A stretch of DNA of 64,000 bases from Candidatus Edwardsbacteria bacterium RifOxyA12_full_54_48 (GTDB lineage: Bacteria; Edwardsbacteria; AC1; EtOH8). Where the stretch lies: NCBI GenBank assembly GCA_001777915.1, contig MFFN01000001.1:62001-126000 (forward strand). The letters are read 5' to 3'. The position numbers were made by a program, and so were the translations under genes. Below are positions 35,600 through 44,290 of the stretch, piece after piece. A model generated the notes under the pieces. The model saw only the letters and a list, made by a program, of their open reading frames with translations. It was not told the DNA's origin and did no database searches. The stretch's first letter is position 1. Every line of letters begins with the position of its first letter.

Positions 35600-37470
35600 A
35601 CAAACTTCTGAAGGGCCTGCTGCTGCTGGCAATCCCCCTAAATGGCGGGGCCCAGGAGATGCCCGACATCGAGGACGAGCAGGCCTCGCAGGACCTTGCC
35701 GAGCAGATGATCTATCTGCAGGAGCACCCGGTAAATCTCAACCATGCCGACCTTGACCAGCTGATGACCCTTCCGGCGATCACTCCCTACCAGGCCCTCC
35801 GGCTGAACCGATATTTAATAAGCCATCCCAAATTGAGCGACCCCTTCCTTCTAGTCAGGGATTCCATTTTGGACCTGCCAGCCGTGGAATCTTTGCTGCC
35901 TTATATCTGCCTTGATTCCTATCTCCCCGCCCAAAGCGTCAAATTAAAGCTTTCCACCAGACTGCAGAGAAAGTGGCCGGATGCGGAGGGAATTGCCGAC
36001 GGCAGTTTTAATGGTTCGCCGCTGGAGAGCCGCACCCGGATGTGGTTCCGTCCGGATGAAAATTGGGAGGTATTCGGGCAATGCCAGCATGACGTGGGCG
36101 AGCCGGCCTGGAACGACTATTATTCCGGCAATCTATGGTGGTCGGATCACGAAGGAACCAAGCAGGTGATAATCGGGGATTATCAAATGAAGATCGGGGA
36201 GGGGCTGGTGTTCGGCGGCAGCTCGCCCCGCATATTCTCCAGCTACTGGTCCGGCTCGGCCCGGCTTGACGCGGCAGCGGTTCGCCAGTATTTTTCCTCC
36301 CACGAAAACAGGGGTTTAAGGGGACTATGCTTAAAATACCTATTAGTTGACAACTTTAACTTTATCTGTTTTGCCTCCCGGCGTCAGATGGATGCCAAAA
36401 TAGATTCGTTGGGCCGCATAACCAGCATCTATGATGACGGCTATCATCGCAGCGATGCGGAGCTGGAGAGGAAAAACAACTCTACCGAGACCATCTTTGG
36501 CGGACGGGTGGGCTTTAGCGCCGGCCGCTCTTGCGATATTGGGATAATCGGATATAACCGGTCCTTCGATAAAACGACGGCCGAAGGATTATATAATGCC
36601 TTTTTGATCAGCCTGGATGCCAGAACAGTATTGGATAAAAATTGGGCCTCGCTTGAACTGGTCAAGGGCCGGGGGCCGCTCGGCGGGTACAGCGGGGAGA
36701 TAGGTTTTATGGTGCGGGACTATGCCGGCCGAATCAATTTTTACGGATATTCCCCGAAATTCAAGCCTCCCCGCTTTAATTCGGACAACTATTACGGCGG
36801 CGATGATGAAAAAGGGGTCACCATCGCCGGGTCGTACCGGGCTCCATTGGGCTATGATATTTCGGCCATATATAACCAATTCCATCCCTGGCAGCCGTTT
36901 TCCATTTCATCCCAGAGTTACAGGGGTTTTCGTTATGAAGCCAGGCTGGGCAAAAAAATATTCCAAGGGCTTCTGGCCGATCTTCGGATCAGATCTCTGC
37001 AAAAAGAATATTTTGACGATGGACAATCCGGGGCCCCAATATATCATACCTCGAACCTTACCTTCAAGACCGGCCTGCAGTGGCAATTGGGAAAGAAGTT
37101 CAGCGCCACCGGCAGGCATCAAGCATCCTTTTTCGGGGATTCCCGGGATGATGACAGAAAGCGCGGGGAACTACTGTCCCTGGCCTTAAAAGCCCAACTG
37201 CCAAGAGACATCACCATCCAAGGCCAGACGGTATTTTACTACGCACCCAGTTACGATGCCAGGCTTTACCTGGCGGAGCCGGAGCTAAGGTCCGGGGGGA
37301 GCTTTCACGGCTACTGGGGCCTGGGGCGGCGGGATGCATTATTTTTGAGATATGCTTTGGGCCGCTCCGGGGCCGGTTATCTGAAAATAGCCAGGCAAGT
37401 AAGGGATTACCAGGGCCAGATCGCAAAAAACACCGAGCTGGGAATCGAGCTGGAATTTTTGTTAAAATAG
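35596..37470 (+). CDS. HhH domain plus outer-membrane beta-barrel protein
   Basis: Exported protein of 624 aa translated with the previous gene (ATGA overlap). A short signal peptide (KGLLLLAIPLNGGAQ) is followed by an N-terminal helix-hairpin-helix region (about 48-115) with HPVNLNHADLDQLMTLPAIT and YQALRLNRYL, again ComEA-like. The rest is rich in alternating aromatic and polar residues (for example MKIGEGLVFGGSSPRIFSSY), fitting a large beta-barrel of 20 or so strands. Similar HhH-barrel proteins exist in Bacteroidetes as uncharacterised proteins. The pairing with a second HhH-barrel gene suggests one outer-membrane complex. Confidence 0.75.
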   Translation: MNKLLKGLLLLAIPLNGGAQEMPDIEDEQASQDLAEQMIYLQEHPVNLNHADLDQLMTLPAITPYQALRLNRYLISHPKLSDPFLLVRDSILDLPAVESLLPYICLDSYLPAQSVKLKLSTRLQRKWPDAEGIADGSFNGSPLESRTRMWFRPDENWEVFGQCQHDVGEPAWNDYYSGNLWWSDHEGTKQVIIGDYQMKIGEGLVFGGSSPRIFSSYWSGSARLDAAAVRQYFSSHENRGLRGLCLKYLLVDNFNFICFASRRQMDAKIDSLGRITSIYDDGYHRSDAELERKNNSTETIFGGRVGFSAGRSCDIGIIGYNRSFDKTTAEGLYNAFLISLDARTVLDKNWASLELVKGRGPLGGYSGEIGFMVRDYAGRINFYGYSPKFKPPRFNSDNYYGGDDEKGVTIAGSYRAPLGYDISAIYNQFHPWQPFSISSQSYRGFRYEARLGKKIFQGLLADLRIRSLQKEYFDDGQSGAPIYHTSNLTFKTGLQWQLGKKFSATGRHQASFFGDSRDDDRKRGELLSLALKAQLPRDITIQGQTVFYYAPSYDARLYLAEPELRSGGSFHGYWGLGRRDALFLRYALGRSGAGYLKIARQVRDYQGQIAKNTELGIELEFLLK

Positions 37471-37481
37471 ATCCGATTTTA

Positions 37482-37490
37482 TGTTATAAT
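37482..37490 (+). promoter_or_regulatory. Extended -10 promoter for the TPR gene
   Basis: TGTTATAAT (37482-37490) is a perfect extended -10 element (TGnTATAAT) 36 bp before the TPR gene start. The -35 region is poor, as is usual for this type. Confidence 0.5.
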
Positions 37491-37525
37491 AGCGCACTTA
37501 GATAAAGACCGAAAGGGACTGGTTT

Positions 37526-38722
37526 ATGTCGGAGGACAGGGAACAAATAAAAAGCAAAGAGCATGAGCTGAGGGAGGCGGAGGCAAGGCTGGGCCCGGAC
37601 AATCCTGAATTGCTTCCCCGGCTAAAAGAACTGGCTGAGATCTATATCCACTGGGGAAGATTTTCTTTGGCCGAAAGCCTGTACCGCAAAGCCGTGAAAA
37701 TAACCATCAGGGAATCAGGCCCGGAGAGCCTGGAGGTCGCTTCTTACTTTAACCGCCTGGCCGTTTTGTACAGCATTCAGGGGCGTTATTACGAGGCCCT
37801 GCCGTTTTATGAGAAATCCCTCAATCTGAATAAAAAACTGGCACCGTGCGAAGTCTTGGTGCAGGCCAGACTGATGGCCAATATCGGGACGGTATATAAG
37901 CTCCTGGGGCGGAACGCCCCGGCCGAGGAAATCTTGCTGAAGGCCCGGGAAATATTCCAAAAGGGATCCGGCGGCAATGATCCAATGCTGGCCGGAATAC
38001 TGATAAACCTGGCCGGGCTGTATCGCGATCTGAACCGCCTGCCGGAGGCCGAGTCCCTGTGCAGTACGGCCATCGAAATGTCATTGAATGCCTACGGACC
38101 CGAGCATCCACAAATAGCCTTATGTTACAATAACCTGGCCGAGGTTTATGCCGCCCAGGGAAGGAAGAGCGAGGCCGAAGAGCTTTACCTCCGGGCTATA
38201 GAAATGAAGGAAAAGGTACAGGGCCCCGGGCATCCGGAGATCGCAATGTATCTCAACAATCTGGGCGACCTCTACCGATCGCAGCAGAAATTCGTGGAGG
38301 CCGAAACCATCTACCACCGGGCTTTGGAGATAGACGAGGGCCATTTGCCCCAGGAAAGCCCGAACCTGGCCACCACCTATAAAAACCTGGCCACCCTTTC
38401 TTCGGTCCAGGGATATTATGATAAAGCCGAGGCTTATTATCTCCGGGCCGTCTCCATTTATGAGCGCACCCTGGGGCCGGATCATCCCGAGGTGGCGGAG
38501 CCCCTGGTCCGGCTGGCGGAGCTGCAGCACGGGCAGGGCCGAAACAGAGAGGCCGAGGCCCTCTGCCACCGCTCGATGGCCATCTGGCAGAAAGGATACG
38601 GACCCAAACACTTCAAGGTGGGGGAGATGCTGAAGATGCTGTCCAGATTGTGCTTTGCCCAGGAAAAGATGTCCGAGGGAGAGACCTTTTTAAAGCAGGC
38701 CTTTGAGATAAAAACAAACTAA
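37526..38722 (+). CDS. Tetratricopeptide repeat protein (kinesin light chain-like TPRs)
   Basis: 398-aa protein made almost wholly of TPR units of the TPR_12/kinesin light chain type, with a 42-residue period. Repeats of the form HPEIAMYLNNLGDLYRSQ, SEAEELYLRAIEMKE and HPEVAEPLVRLAELQHGQG run from about residue 30 to the end, eight or so copies. No signal peptide or membrane segment, so it is probably a cytoplasmic protein-binding scaffold. The start has AAAGGGA about 7-8 bases upstream and an extended -10 promoter before it. Partner unknown. Confidence 0.85.
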   Translation: MSEDREQIKSKEHELREAEARLGPDNPELLPRLKELAEIYIHWGRFSLAESLYRKAVKITIRESGPESLEVASYFNRLAVLYSIQGRYYEALPFYEKSLNLNKKLAPCEVLVQARLMANIGTVYKLLGRNAPAEEILLKAREIFQKGSGGNDPMLAGILINLAGLYRDLNRLPEAESLCSTAIEMSLNAYGPEHPQIALCYNNLAEVYAAQGRKSEAEELYLRAIEMKEKVQGPGHPEIAMYLNNLGDLYRSQQKFVEAETIYHRALEIDEGHLPQESPNLATTYKNLATLSSVQGYYDKAEAYYLRAVSIYERTLGPDHPEVAEPLVRLAELQHGQGRNREAEALCHRSMAIWQKGYGPKHFKVGEMLKMLSRLCFAQEKMSEGETFLKQAFEIKTN

Positions 38723-38743
38723 AGCCATTATATGGAGGTTCCC

Positions 38744-39490
38744 ATGCACCGAGTCTTACTGCCGGCATTGGTCTCTCTGATTATTGTTTTGTCTCCACAC
38801 AGTAAAGCATATTCACAAACTGCAGCGCCCGATAGCGGTTCTATCCCGCAAACAGAAACAGAGGTTTTACGTCCCGAACCTCCGGCACCCGTTGCTATAA
38901 TAGCCGACAGCATTGCCGTTATTAAACCTTGCGAACCCTCCCTGCGGTTGGAGGGTTTCAGTATGTATAATTTTGCCGCCGCCTATTTCTACAGCCGCCA
39001 GAAAATGACCGGACTTATTTGGTGGGACGAGACCAGTTATGAGTACACCTATACTACAACAATTTTTGCAGCCGGGGCGAGCTGGAATTACCTGATAAAT
39101 AATGGGCTTACTTTGGGCGGCAATGTGGGATTCATTACTATCGGAACATCCAGATCCCGCGGGCCAGACTCATACTACTATTATTCCGATTATTCCAACA
39201 GCTCCACCATGACCCTGATCGGGCCGCGAATTGCCCAGTATTTTGGAAACAAGAACAGCAAAATTATGCCTTTTGTGGCCGGCGAGATGGATATTATTAC
39301 CAGCTCATCCGAACTCTTTAGTCGTAGCGAGACAATCTTCAGGATTGGCGGCGGTGCGGTCATCAAACTTGTTCCCAACGTGGGAATTTCCCTAGGCCTG
39401 GATTATCTTAAGGTTGAAGATCAAGAGAATACGGTGAATATCATGGGCACCATGGGGCTGGTTTGCATGCCCTTCGATCTAAAAAAATAA
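38744..39490 (+). CDS. Secreted outer-membrane barrel-like protein, unknown function
   Basis: Exported protein of 248 aa. ATG 38744 is chosen because GGAGGT lies just upstream; an earlier in-frame ATG at 38732 overlaps that ribosome site. The signal peptide is VLLPALVSLIIVLSPHSKAYS, followed by a short proline-rich stretch (PETEV-type, ending PEPPAPV) and a domain of about 190 aa with alternating polar and aromatic strands (YNFAAAYFYSRQ, GLTLGGNVGFITIG, VGISLGLDYLKVE), consistent with an 8-stranded barrel like OmpW/OmpX-type porins. No specific family was recognised. Confidence 0.65.
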   Translation: MHRVLLPALVSLIIVLSPHSKAYSQTAAPDSGSIPQTETEVLRPEPPAPVAIIADSIAVIKPCEPSLRLEGFSMYNFAAAYFYSRQKMTGLIWWDETSYEYTYTTTIFAAGASWNYLINNGLTLGGNVGFITIGTSRSRGPDSYYYYSDYSNSSTMTLIGPRIAQYFGNKNSKIMPFVAGEMDIITSSSELFSRSETIFRIGGGAVIKLVPNVGISLGLDYLKVEDQENTVNIMGTMGLVCMPFDLKK

Positions 39491-39505
39491 TAATCGGGAG
39501 TCATA

Positions 39506-40855
39506 ATGGTGACAACAGTTCTGGCTACGTTGTTCGTTCTGGGGATCATGGTCTTTGTCCATGAGCTGGGCCATTTTTACGTGGCCAAGAAGGTGGGCAT
39601 CAGGGTCTTGAAATTCTCTTTGGGTTTCGGCCCCAAATTGTTCGGATTTAAAAAAGGCGATACCCAGTATCTGATCTCGGCCCTCCCCCTGGGGGGGTAT
39701 GTGAAATTGGACGGGGAGGACGCCTTTGAGGAGGGCTATGTCCCCAAGCCGGGCGATTATATGGCCGCCCCCTGGTGGGGCCGGGTGCTGATGGCCCTGG
39801 CCGGCCCGATGGCCAACCTGGTTACGGCATTTCTGATCTTCATCATGCTGGGTCTGGTAGGTTTTAACGCCCCGGATTATTCCACCTCGGTCGGCAAGGT
39901 GGGATCGGGAAGCATAGCCCAGCAGCTGGGGGTAACTGAGGGCGACCGGATGGTTTCGATCGACGGGAAGGAAGTTAAAACCTGGCACGGCCTGTGGCAG
40001 GAACTGCAGGCCGAGAGAACAGCCGACTCGCTATCTCTCACTCTGGACCGGGCCGGAAAGAGAATAATTCTTAATATCCCCTCATCCCAACGGATGAAAT
40101 TCCTGGAGAATATCGAGCCGGCGGTGCCGGCTCAGCTGGGCGAGGTCTATCCCAGCCTGCCGGCCTACCAGGCCGGACTCAACGCCGGAGACATCATCCT
40201 ATCCATTGACGATAAGCCGGTAAAGACCTGGGACGGCATGAGGGAGATCATCAACCAAAATGCCGGGAGGGAGACCAGGCTTCTGGTCGAACGGGGTTCC
40301 GATACCCTTAGCGTCCGGATCACCCCGGTGGAGCAGGATTACCCGGGCCAGGGTCCGGTCGGGGTCATTGGGGTCACTGCCCCGGTGTTCGGGAGTTATA
40401 AACTTCGTCTGGGCCTTTGGGCCTCGGTCGTCAATGCCACGGTCAGCACCGGAAGCTTGGTGGCCCGCACTTACGGCGTGTTGTACAAGATCGTGGTAAA
40501 ACCCTCCTCGGCCAAGCAGCTGGGCGGCATCCTGATGATAGGAGAGATGGCCGGCAGCACCGCCAAAAAAGGCTTCAGCGACCTGATGCTTTTGGTGGCG
40601 CTTCTTTCCATCAGTTTGATGGTTCTCAATCTACTGCCCCTGCCGGTGCTGGACGGAGGGGTGATATTCTTCAGCCTGCTGGAGGGGGTAAGGAAAAAGA
40701 CCCTGCCGGTGAAAGTGCAGGTGGTCATCCAGCAGATCGGGATCGCCATCCTGATCATGCTGATGCTGTTCACCATTCTCAACGACGGCATGAAGATATT
40801 CAGCCGGCACTCGGCGGCCAAGAAGAACAGCCAACAGATAGAACAGGCCAAATAG
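39506..40855 (+). CDS. rseP: Site-2 zinc metalloprotease RseP (M50B)
   Basis: Inner-membrane protease for regulated intramembrane proteolysis, such as cleavage of anti-sigma factors. 449 aa. The HExxH zinc motif is in MVFVHELGHFYVA (about residues 12-24), followed by LGFGPKLFG and PLGGYVKLDGED. Two PDZ domains lie at about 120-200 and 205-285 (GLNAGDIILSIDDKPVKTW). The third zinc ligand motif NLLPLPVLDGG is near residue 378. The start is supported by GGGAG seven bases upstream. The usual companion dxr is not here. Confidence 0.94.
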   Translation: MVTTVLATLFVLGIMVFVHELGHFYVAKKVGIRVLKFSLGFGPKLFGFKKGDTQYLISALPLGGYVKLDGEDAFEEGYVPKPGDYMAAPWWGRVLMALAGPMANLVTAFLIFIMLGLVGFNAPDYSTSVGKVGSGSIAQQLGVTEGDRMVSIDGKEVKTWHGLWQELQAERTADSLSLTLDRAGKRIILNIPSSQRMKFLENIEPAVPAQLGEVYPSLPAYQAGLNAGDIILSIDDKPVKTWDGMREIINQNAGRETRLLVERGSDTLSVRITPVEQDYPGQGPVGVIGVTAPVFGSYKLRLGLWASVVNATVSTGSLVARTYGVLYKIVVKPSSAKQLGGILMIGEMAGSTAKKGFSDLMLLVALLSISLMVLNLLPLPVLDGGVIFFSLLEGVRKKTLPVKVQVVIQQIGIAILIMLMLFTILNDGMKIFSRHSAAKKNSQQIEQAK

Positions 40856-40885
40856 CTTTCAAATCTCAACCATCGGAGGGCAACC

Positions 40886-41440
40886 ATGGAGGTCAAGGGC
40901 ACCTCGGTGCTGGCCACCAAGAATTTCGTCAATCACAAGTTCGGCCTGGAGGCACAAAAAGCATGGCTGGAAAGCCTGCCTGGGGAATCGAGGAAGATAT
41001 TTGACCAGGCCATACTGGCCAACAACTGGTATCCCTTTCGGACCGGTTTTGTCGAGCCCACCAGGATGATCTGCAATAGCTTCTACGGCGGCAGCGAACT
41101 GGGGGCCAGGGAGATCGGCCGTTATAGCGCCGAACAATCACTCAGGGGTATCTACAAGGCCTTTGCCAGGGTGGCCTCGGTCAATTTTATAATGGAGCGG
41201 ACGGCCAACATCTTCAAGACCTATTACACCCCGGGGAGGATGGAGGTGGCATCCCAGGACCAACAACATCTGGTCTTCCATATTCTGGACATTGACGATT
41301 CGGACCTGCTGTTCGAGCACCGGATCTGCGGCTGGATAAACGGAGCTTTGCTGATCTGCAACAACCGGGACCACGAGGTGAAGATAGCCCGGTCGGTGGC
41401 CCGGGGCGATACTTTGATTGAGATCCTGGTTGCCCTGTAA
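40886..41440 (+). CDS. Uncharacterised 184-aa protein (possibly DUF2378/TIGR02265-like)
   Basis: Cytoplasmic-looking protein of 184 aa with no signal peptide or membrane helix. Its opening (KGTSVLATKNFVNHKFG), the segment LPGESRKIFDQAILANNWYP and the cysteine and histidine containing end (EHRICGWINGALLICNN) recall the DUF2378/TIGR02265 family best known from Myxococcus paralogues and, more distantly, V4R/heme-NO-binding folds. This match is from memory and is weak. GGAGG lies about 7 bases before the ATG. It sits 30 bp after rseP and could be in its operon. Confidence 0.45.
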   Translation: MEVKGTSVLATKNFVNHKFGLEAQKAWLESLPGESRKIFDQAILANNWYPFRTGFVEPTRMICNSFYGGSELGAREIGRYSAEQSLRGIYKAFARVASVNFIMERTANIFKTYYTPGRMEVASQDQQHLVFHILDIDDSDLLFEHRICGWINGALLICNNRDHEVKIARSVARGDTLIEILVAL

Positions 41441-41462
41441 AGGGCTGTCCCCAAATAATTTA

Positions 41463-41492
41463 TTGACTTTTAGGCGCCAAGATTGTTATAAT
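41463..41492 (+). promoter_or_regulatory. Promoter of the EF-G-like gene
   Basis: TTGACT (41463-41468), an 18-bp spacer and TATAAT (41487-41492), preceded by TGT to make an extended -10 (TGTTATAAT). The same extended -10 sequence occurs at 37482. Confidence 0.7.
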
Positions 41493-41547
41493 TCAAATCC
41501 TGTTTACTTTATAAAACAACAAAATTACATATATCGGGAGGGACGTT

Positions 41548-43632
41548 TTGAAGAATTATACTGCGGACAAGATCCACAACATTGTATTGGCCGGCCACGG
41601 CGGTTGCGGAAAGACCACCCTGGCCGAGGCCATGGTCCATGCCGGCAATCCCACCGGGCGCTTGGGGCGGGTGGACGACGGCAACTCCATCTTCGATTTC
41701 GACATCGATGAGACCACCCGCAAGATATCCATCTTCTCATCCCTGGCGGCCTGCGAACACCAGGACCACAAGCTTAATGTGATAGACACCCCGGGCTACG
41801 CCGATTTTGCCGGCGAGGTCAAGGCCGGAATGCGGGTGGCCGACTGCGTGATCATAGTGGCCCAGGGGGTGTCCGGGATAGAGGTGGGCACCGACAAGTG
41901 CTGGAAGTATTCAGACGAGCTGAAGCTTCCCCGGGCCATCTTTCTGACCCGTTTGCTGAAGGAGCATTCCGATTTTTATAAATCGCTGGACCAGGCCCGC
42001 GACAAGTTCGGCCACCAGGCGGTGCCCCTGACCCTGCCCATCGGCGACCAGCTGAACCTGAAGGGAGTGGTCGATCTCACGGTGATGAAGGCCTTTCTCG
42101 AGAGCGAGGGAAAATCCACCATCGGCGAGATCCCGGCCGAGATGGCCGGCAAAGCCAAGGAATACCGGGACAAACTGGTGGAGGCGGTGGCCGAATCCGA
42201 CGACAGCCTGATGGAGAAATTTTTGAACGGCGATAGCCTGACCGATCAGGAAATATCCGATGGTTTGAAAACAGCCATCAGAAAAGGAAGCCTGGTACCG
42301 GTGTTCGCCGGAGACGGTTATTTCCAGGTGGGGGTCAACGCCATGTTGAATTCCATCGTAGCCTTCTTCCCGACCGCGGCCGATACCCAGGAAGTGGTTG
42401 CCCAAAAAGCCGGCAGCGACGAGGAGATAATCGTCAAGTGCGATCCCAGCGGGCCGCCGGTGCTGTTCATGTTCAAAACCTTCATCGAACCCCATGCCGG
42501 AAATCTGAACTATTTCCGGATGTATTCCGGCTCGCTGGAGCCGGGGATAGAGCTTTATAATGCCTCCCTCAGCAAGGCGGAAAAATTCGGGCAGTTCTAT
42601 TTTCCCAATGGCAAGGACCGCATCGATGCCGCCAAAATCAGCTGCGGCGATATCGGCATCGCGGTAAAGCTGAAGGAATCCGGCACCGGGGACACCATCA
42701 GCACCAAGAATCATCAGATCATCCTTCCCAAGACCATCCTGCCCAAGCCGTCGATATCGGTGGCGGTGGAGGCCAAATCCAAGGATGACGAAGGCAAGAT
42801 ATCGGTCGGGCTGTCCCGACTTAACGAAGAGGACCCCACCTTCACCTACGGCTTCGTGCCCGAGATCCGGCAGACCCTGATCAACGGCCTGGGCGAGCTG
42901 CATCTGGACATCATGGTGGGGCGGCTGAAGCGGAAATTCGGGGTGGAGGTCACCATCATCAAGCCCCGGATACCCTACCGCGAGACCATCTCCAAGAAGG
43001 TGGAGATCCAGGGCAAGCACAAGAAACAATCGGGGGGACACGGACAGTACGGCGACGTCTGGCTGCGCCTGGAGCCGCTGCCCCGGGGCGGGGGCTTCGA
43101 GTTCGTGGATGAGGTGGTGGGCGGGGTGGTGCCCGGCAACTTCATCCCCTCGGTGGAGAAGGGGGTCAAGGCGGCCATGCTGGAAGGGGCGGTGGCGGGC
43201 TACCACATCGTAGATCTTAGGGCGGTTATATATTTCGGCTCCTATCACCCGGTGGACTCCTCCGGCACCAGCTTCGAGATCGCCGGTTCCATGGCCCTCA
43301 AGAAGGGCGTGCTGGAAGCCTCGCCGGTCCTGCTGGAGCCCATCATGAAACTGGAGGTGGCCATTCCCGAGGAATTCGCCGGCCAGGTGATGGGCGACCT
43401 CAACTCCCGCCGGGGCCGCATCAGCGGCATGGACTCGGCCAAGGGCCTGCAGGTGATCAAGGCCACCGTGCCCCAGGGCGAGATGTACAAGTATTCCACC
43501 TCCCTGCGCTCCATGACCCAGGGCCGGGGCAGCTTCGAGATGGAGTTCTCTCATTACGATCCGGTGCCCTTCGAGGCCACCCAGAAGATCATCGAAGAGG
43601 CCAAGAAGGAAAAGGAAGAGAAGCAGAAATAA
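41548..43632 (+). CDS. Elongation factor G-like GTPase (EF-G2/FusA2 type), TTG start
   Basis: Translation-factor-like GTPase of 694 aa with the five-domain EF-G layout. G1 is GHGGCGKTT and G3 DTPGYADF (His of canonical DTPGH is Tyr, as in other EF-G2 proteins as I recall). The G4 site that reads NKMD in EF-G reads TRLL (residues 134-137), losing the guanine-specifying Asp. Domain IV contains SGGHGQYGDVWLRLEP and the end ASPVLLEPIMKLEV is normal. The gene starts with TTG, supported by GGGAGGG (41536-41542) five bases upstream. A strong promoter and terminator make it monocistronic. Function of EF-G2 proteins is uncertain. Confidence 0.9.
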   Translation: MKNYTADKIHNIVLAGHGGCGKTTLAEAMVHAGNPTGRLGRVDDGNSIFDFDIDETTRKISIFSSLAACEHQDHKLNVIDTPGYADFAGEVKAGMRVADCVIIVAQGVSGIEVGTDKCWKYSDELKLPRAIFLTRLLKEHSDFYKSLDQARDKFGHQAVPLTLPIGDQLNLKGVVDLTVMKAFLESEGKSTIGEIPAEMAGKAKEYRDKLVEAVAESDDSLMEKFLNGDSLTDQEISDGLKTAIRKGSLVPVFAGDGYFQVGVNAMLNSIVAFFPTAADTQEVVAQKAGSDEEIIVKCDPSGPPVLFMFKTFIEPHAGNLNYFRMYSGSLEPGIELYNASLSKAEKFGQFYFPNGKDRIDAAKISCGDIGIAVKLKESGTGDTISTKNHQIILPKTILPKPSISVAVEAKSKDDEGKISVGLSRLNEEDPTFTYGFVPEIRQTLINGLGELHLDIMVGRLKRKFGVEVTIIKPRIPYRETISKKVEIQGKHKKQSGGHGQYGDVWLRLEPLPRGGGFEFVDEVVGGVVPGNFIPSVEKGVKAAMLEGAVAGYHIVDLRAVIYFGSYHPVDSSGTSFEIAGSMALKKGVLEASPVLLEPIMKLEVAIPEEFAGQVMGDLNSRRGRISGMDSAKGLQVIKATVPQGEMYKYSTSLRSMTQGRGSFEMEFSHYDPVPFEATQKIIEEAKKEKEEKQK

Positions 43633-43647
43633 TTCCATACAACCAAA

Positions 43648-43678
43648 AAACGGGGCGATAAGATCGCCTCGTTTTTTC
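43648..43678 (+). terminator. Rho-independent terminator after the EF-G-like gene
   Basis: ACGGGGCGAT and ATCGCCTCGT arms (43650-43671) form a stem around AAG, followed by TTTTTTCTT and preceded by an A run. Confidence 0.85.
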
Positions 43679-43762
43679 TTGAAAGACCGGCTTTTTTGCA
43701 GTAATATTCAGTAGACTAGATAATAGAGTTAAAACACTTCTGGCAGTTTTAATGAGGTGTTA

Positions 43763-44284
43763 ATGAAAAGTAAAATCGCCATAGTTGCTTCAGAAATGAT
43801 AGAACGCTCTATTTTTGCAATAAGAGGGCATAAAGTGATGTTGGATGCCGACCTGGCCAAACTTTACAACGTGTCAACAAAGGCATTGAACCAGGCGGTT
43901 AAGCGCAATATACGGCGGTTCCCGTCTGATTTCATGTTCCAATTGGACTTAGAAGAAAAGGTGGAACTGGTCACAATTTGTGACCACCTAAAGCATTTAA
44001 AATATTCGTCGAAATTGCCGCATGCCTTTACCGAGCAGGGCGTAGCCATGCTTTCCGGCGTACTTAATAGCGAGAGAGCTATAAACGTAAATATCGAGAT
44101 CATGAGAGCTTTTGTAAAAATGCGAAAAATGTTGATTTCTCACGAAGAGCTTGCCAGGAAAGTTATTAATATGGAAAAGCTGTATGATGGAAATTTCAAA
44201 ATTATATTTAATGCCATTAAACAGTTGATAGAGTCACCGACCATAAAAAGAAACCCCATCGGATTCAGACCAGACAAAAAATAA
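43763..44284 (+). CDS. ORF6N domain protein
   Basis: 173-aa protein with an N-terminal ORF6N DNA-binding domain (about residues 9-95): IERSIFAIRGHKVMLDADLA, LYNVSTKALNQAVKRN, RRFPSDFMFQL and the closing LPHAFTEQGVAML. Such proteins occur in phages and as stray chromosomal genes of uncertain role, often with relaxed phage-type C-termini. Here the C-terminal half is a helical region (IMRAFVKMRKMLISHEELA). The gene is AT-richer than its neighbours, suggesting transfer. ATG 43763 has GAGGTG just upstream; a GTG at 43757 is also in frame. Confidence 0.85.
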   Translation: MKSKIAIVASEMIERSIFAIRGHKVMLDADLAKLYNVSTKALNQAVKRNIRRFPSDFMFQLDLEEKVELVTICDHLKHLKYSSKLPHAFTEQGVAMLSGVLNSERAINVNIEIMRAFVKMRKMLISHEELARKVINMEKLYDGNFKIIFNAIKQLIESPTIKRNPIGFRPDKK

Positions 44285-44290
44285 TCAAAC

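Noticed and set aside
41911-43638. Minus-strand open frame of 575 codons opposite the EF-G-like gene
   Set aside because: Low-complexity His/Gly/Leu-rich shadow of a strongly supported GTPase gene.
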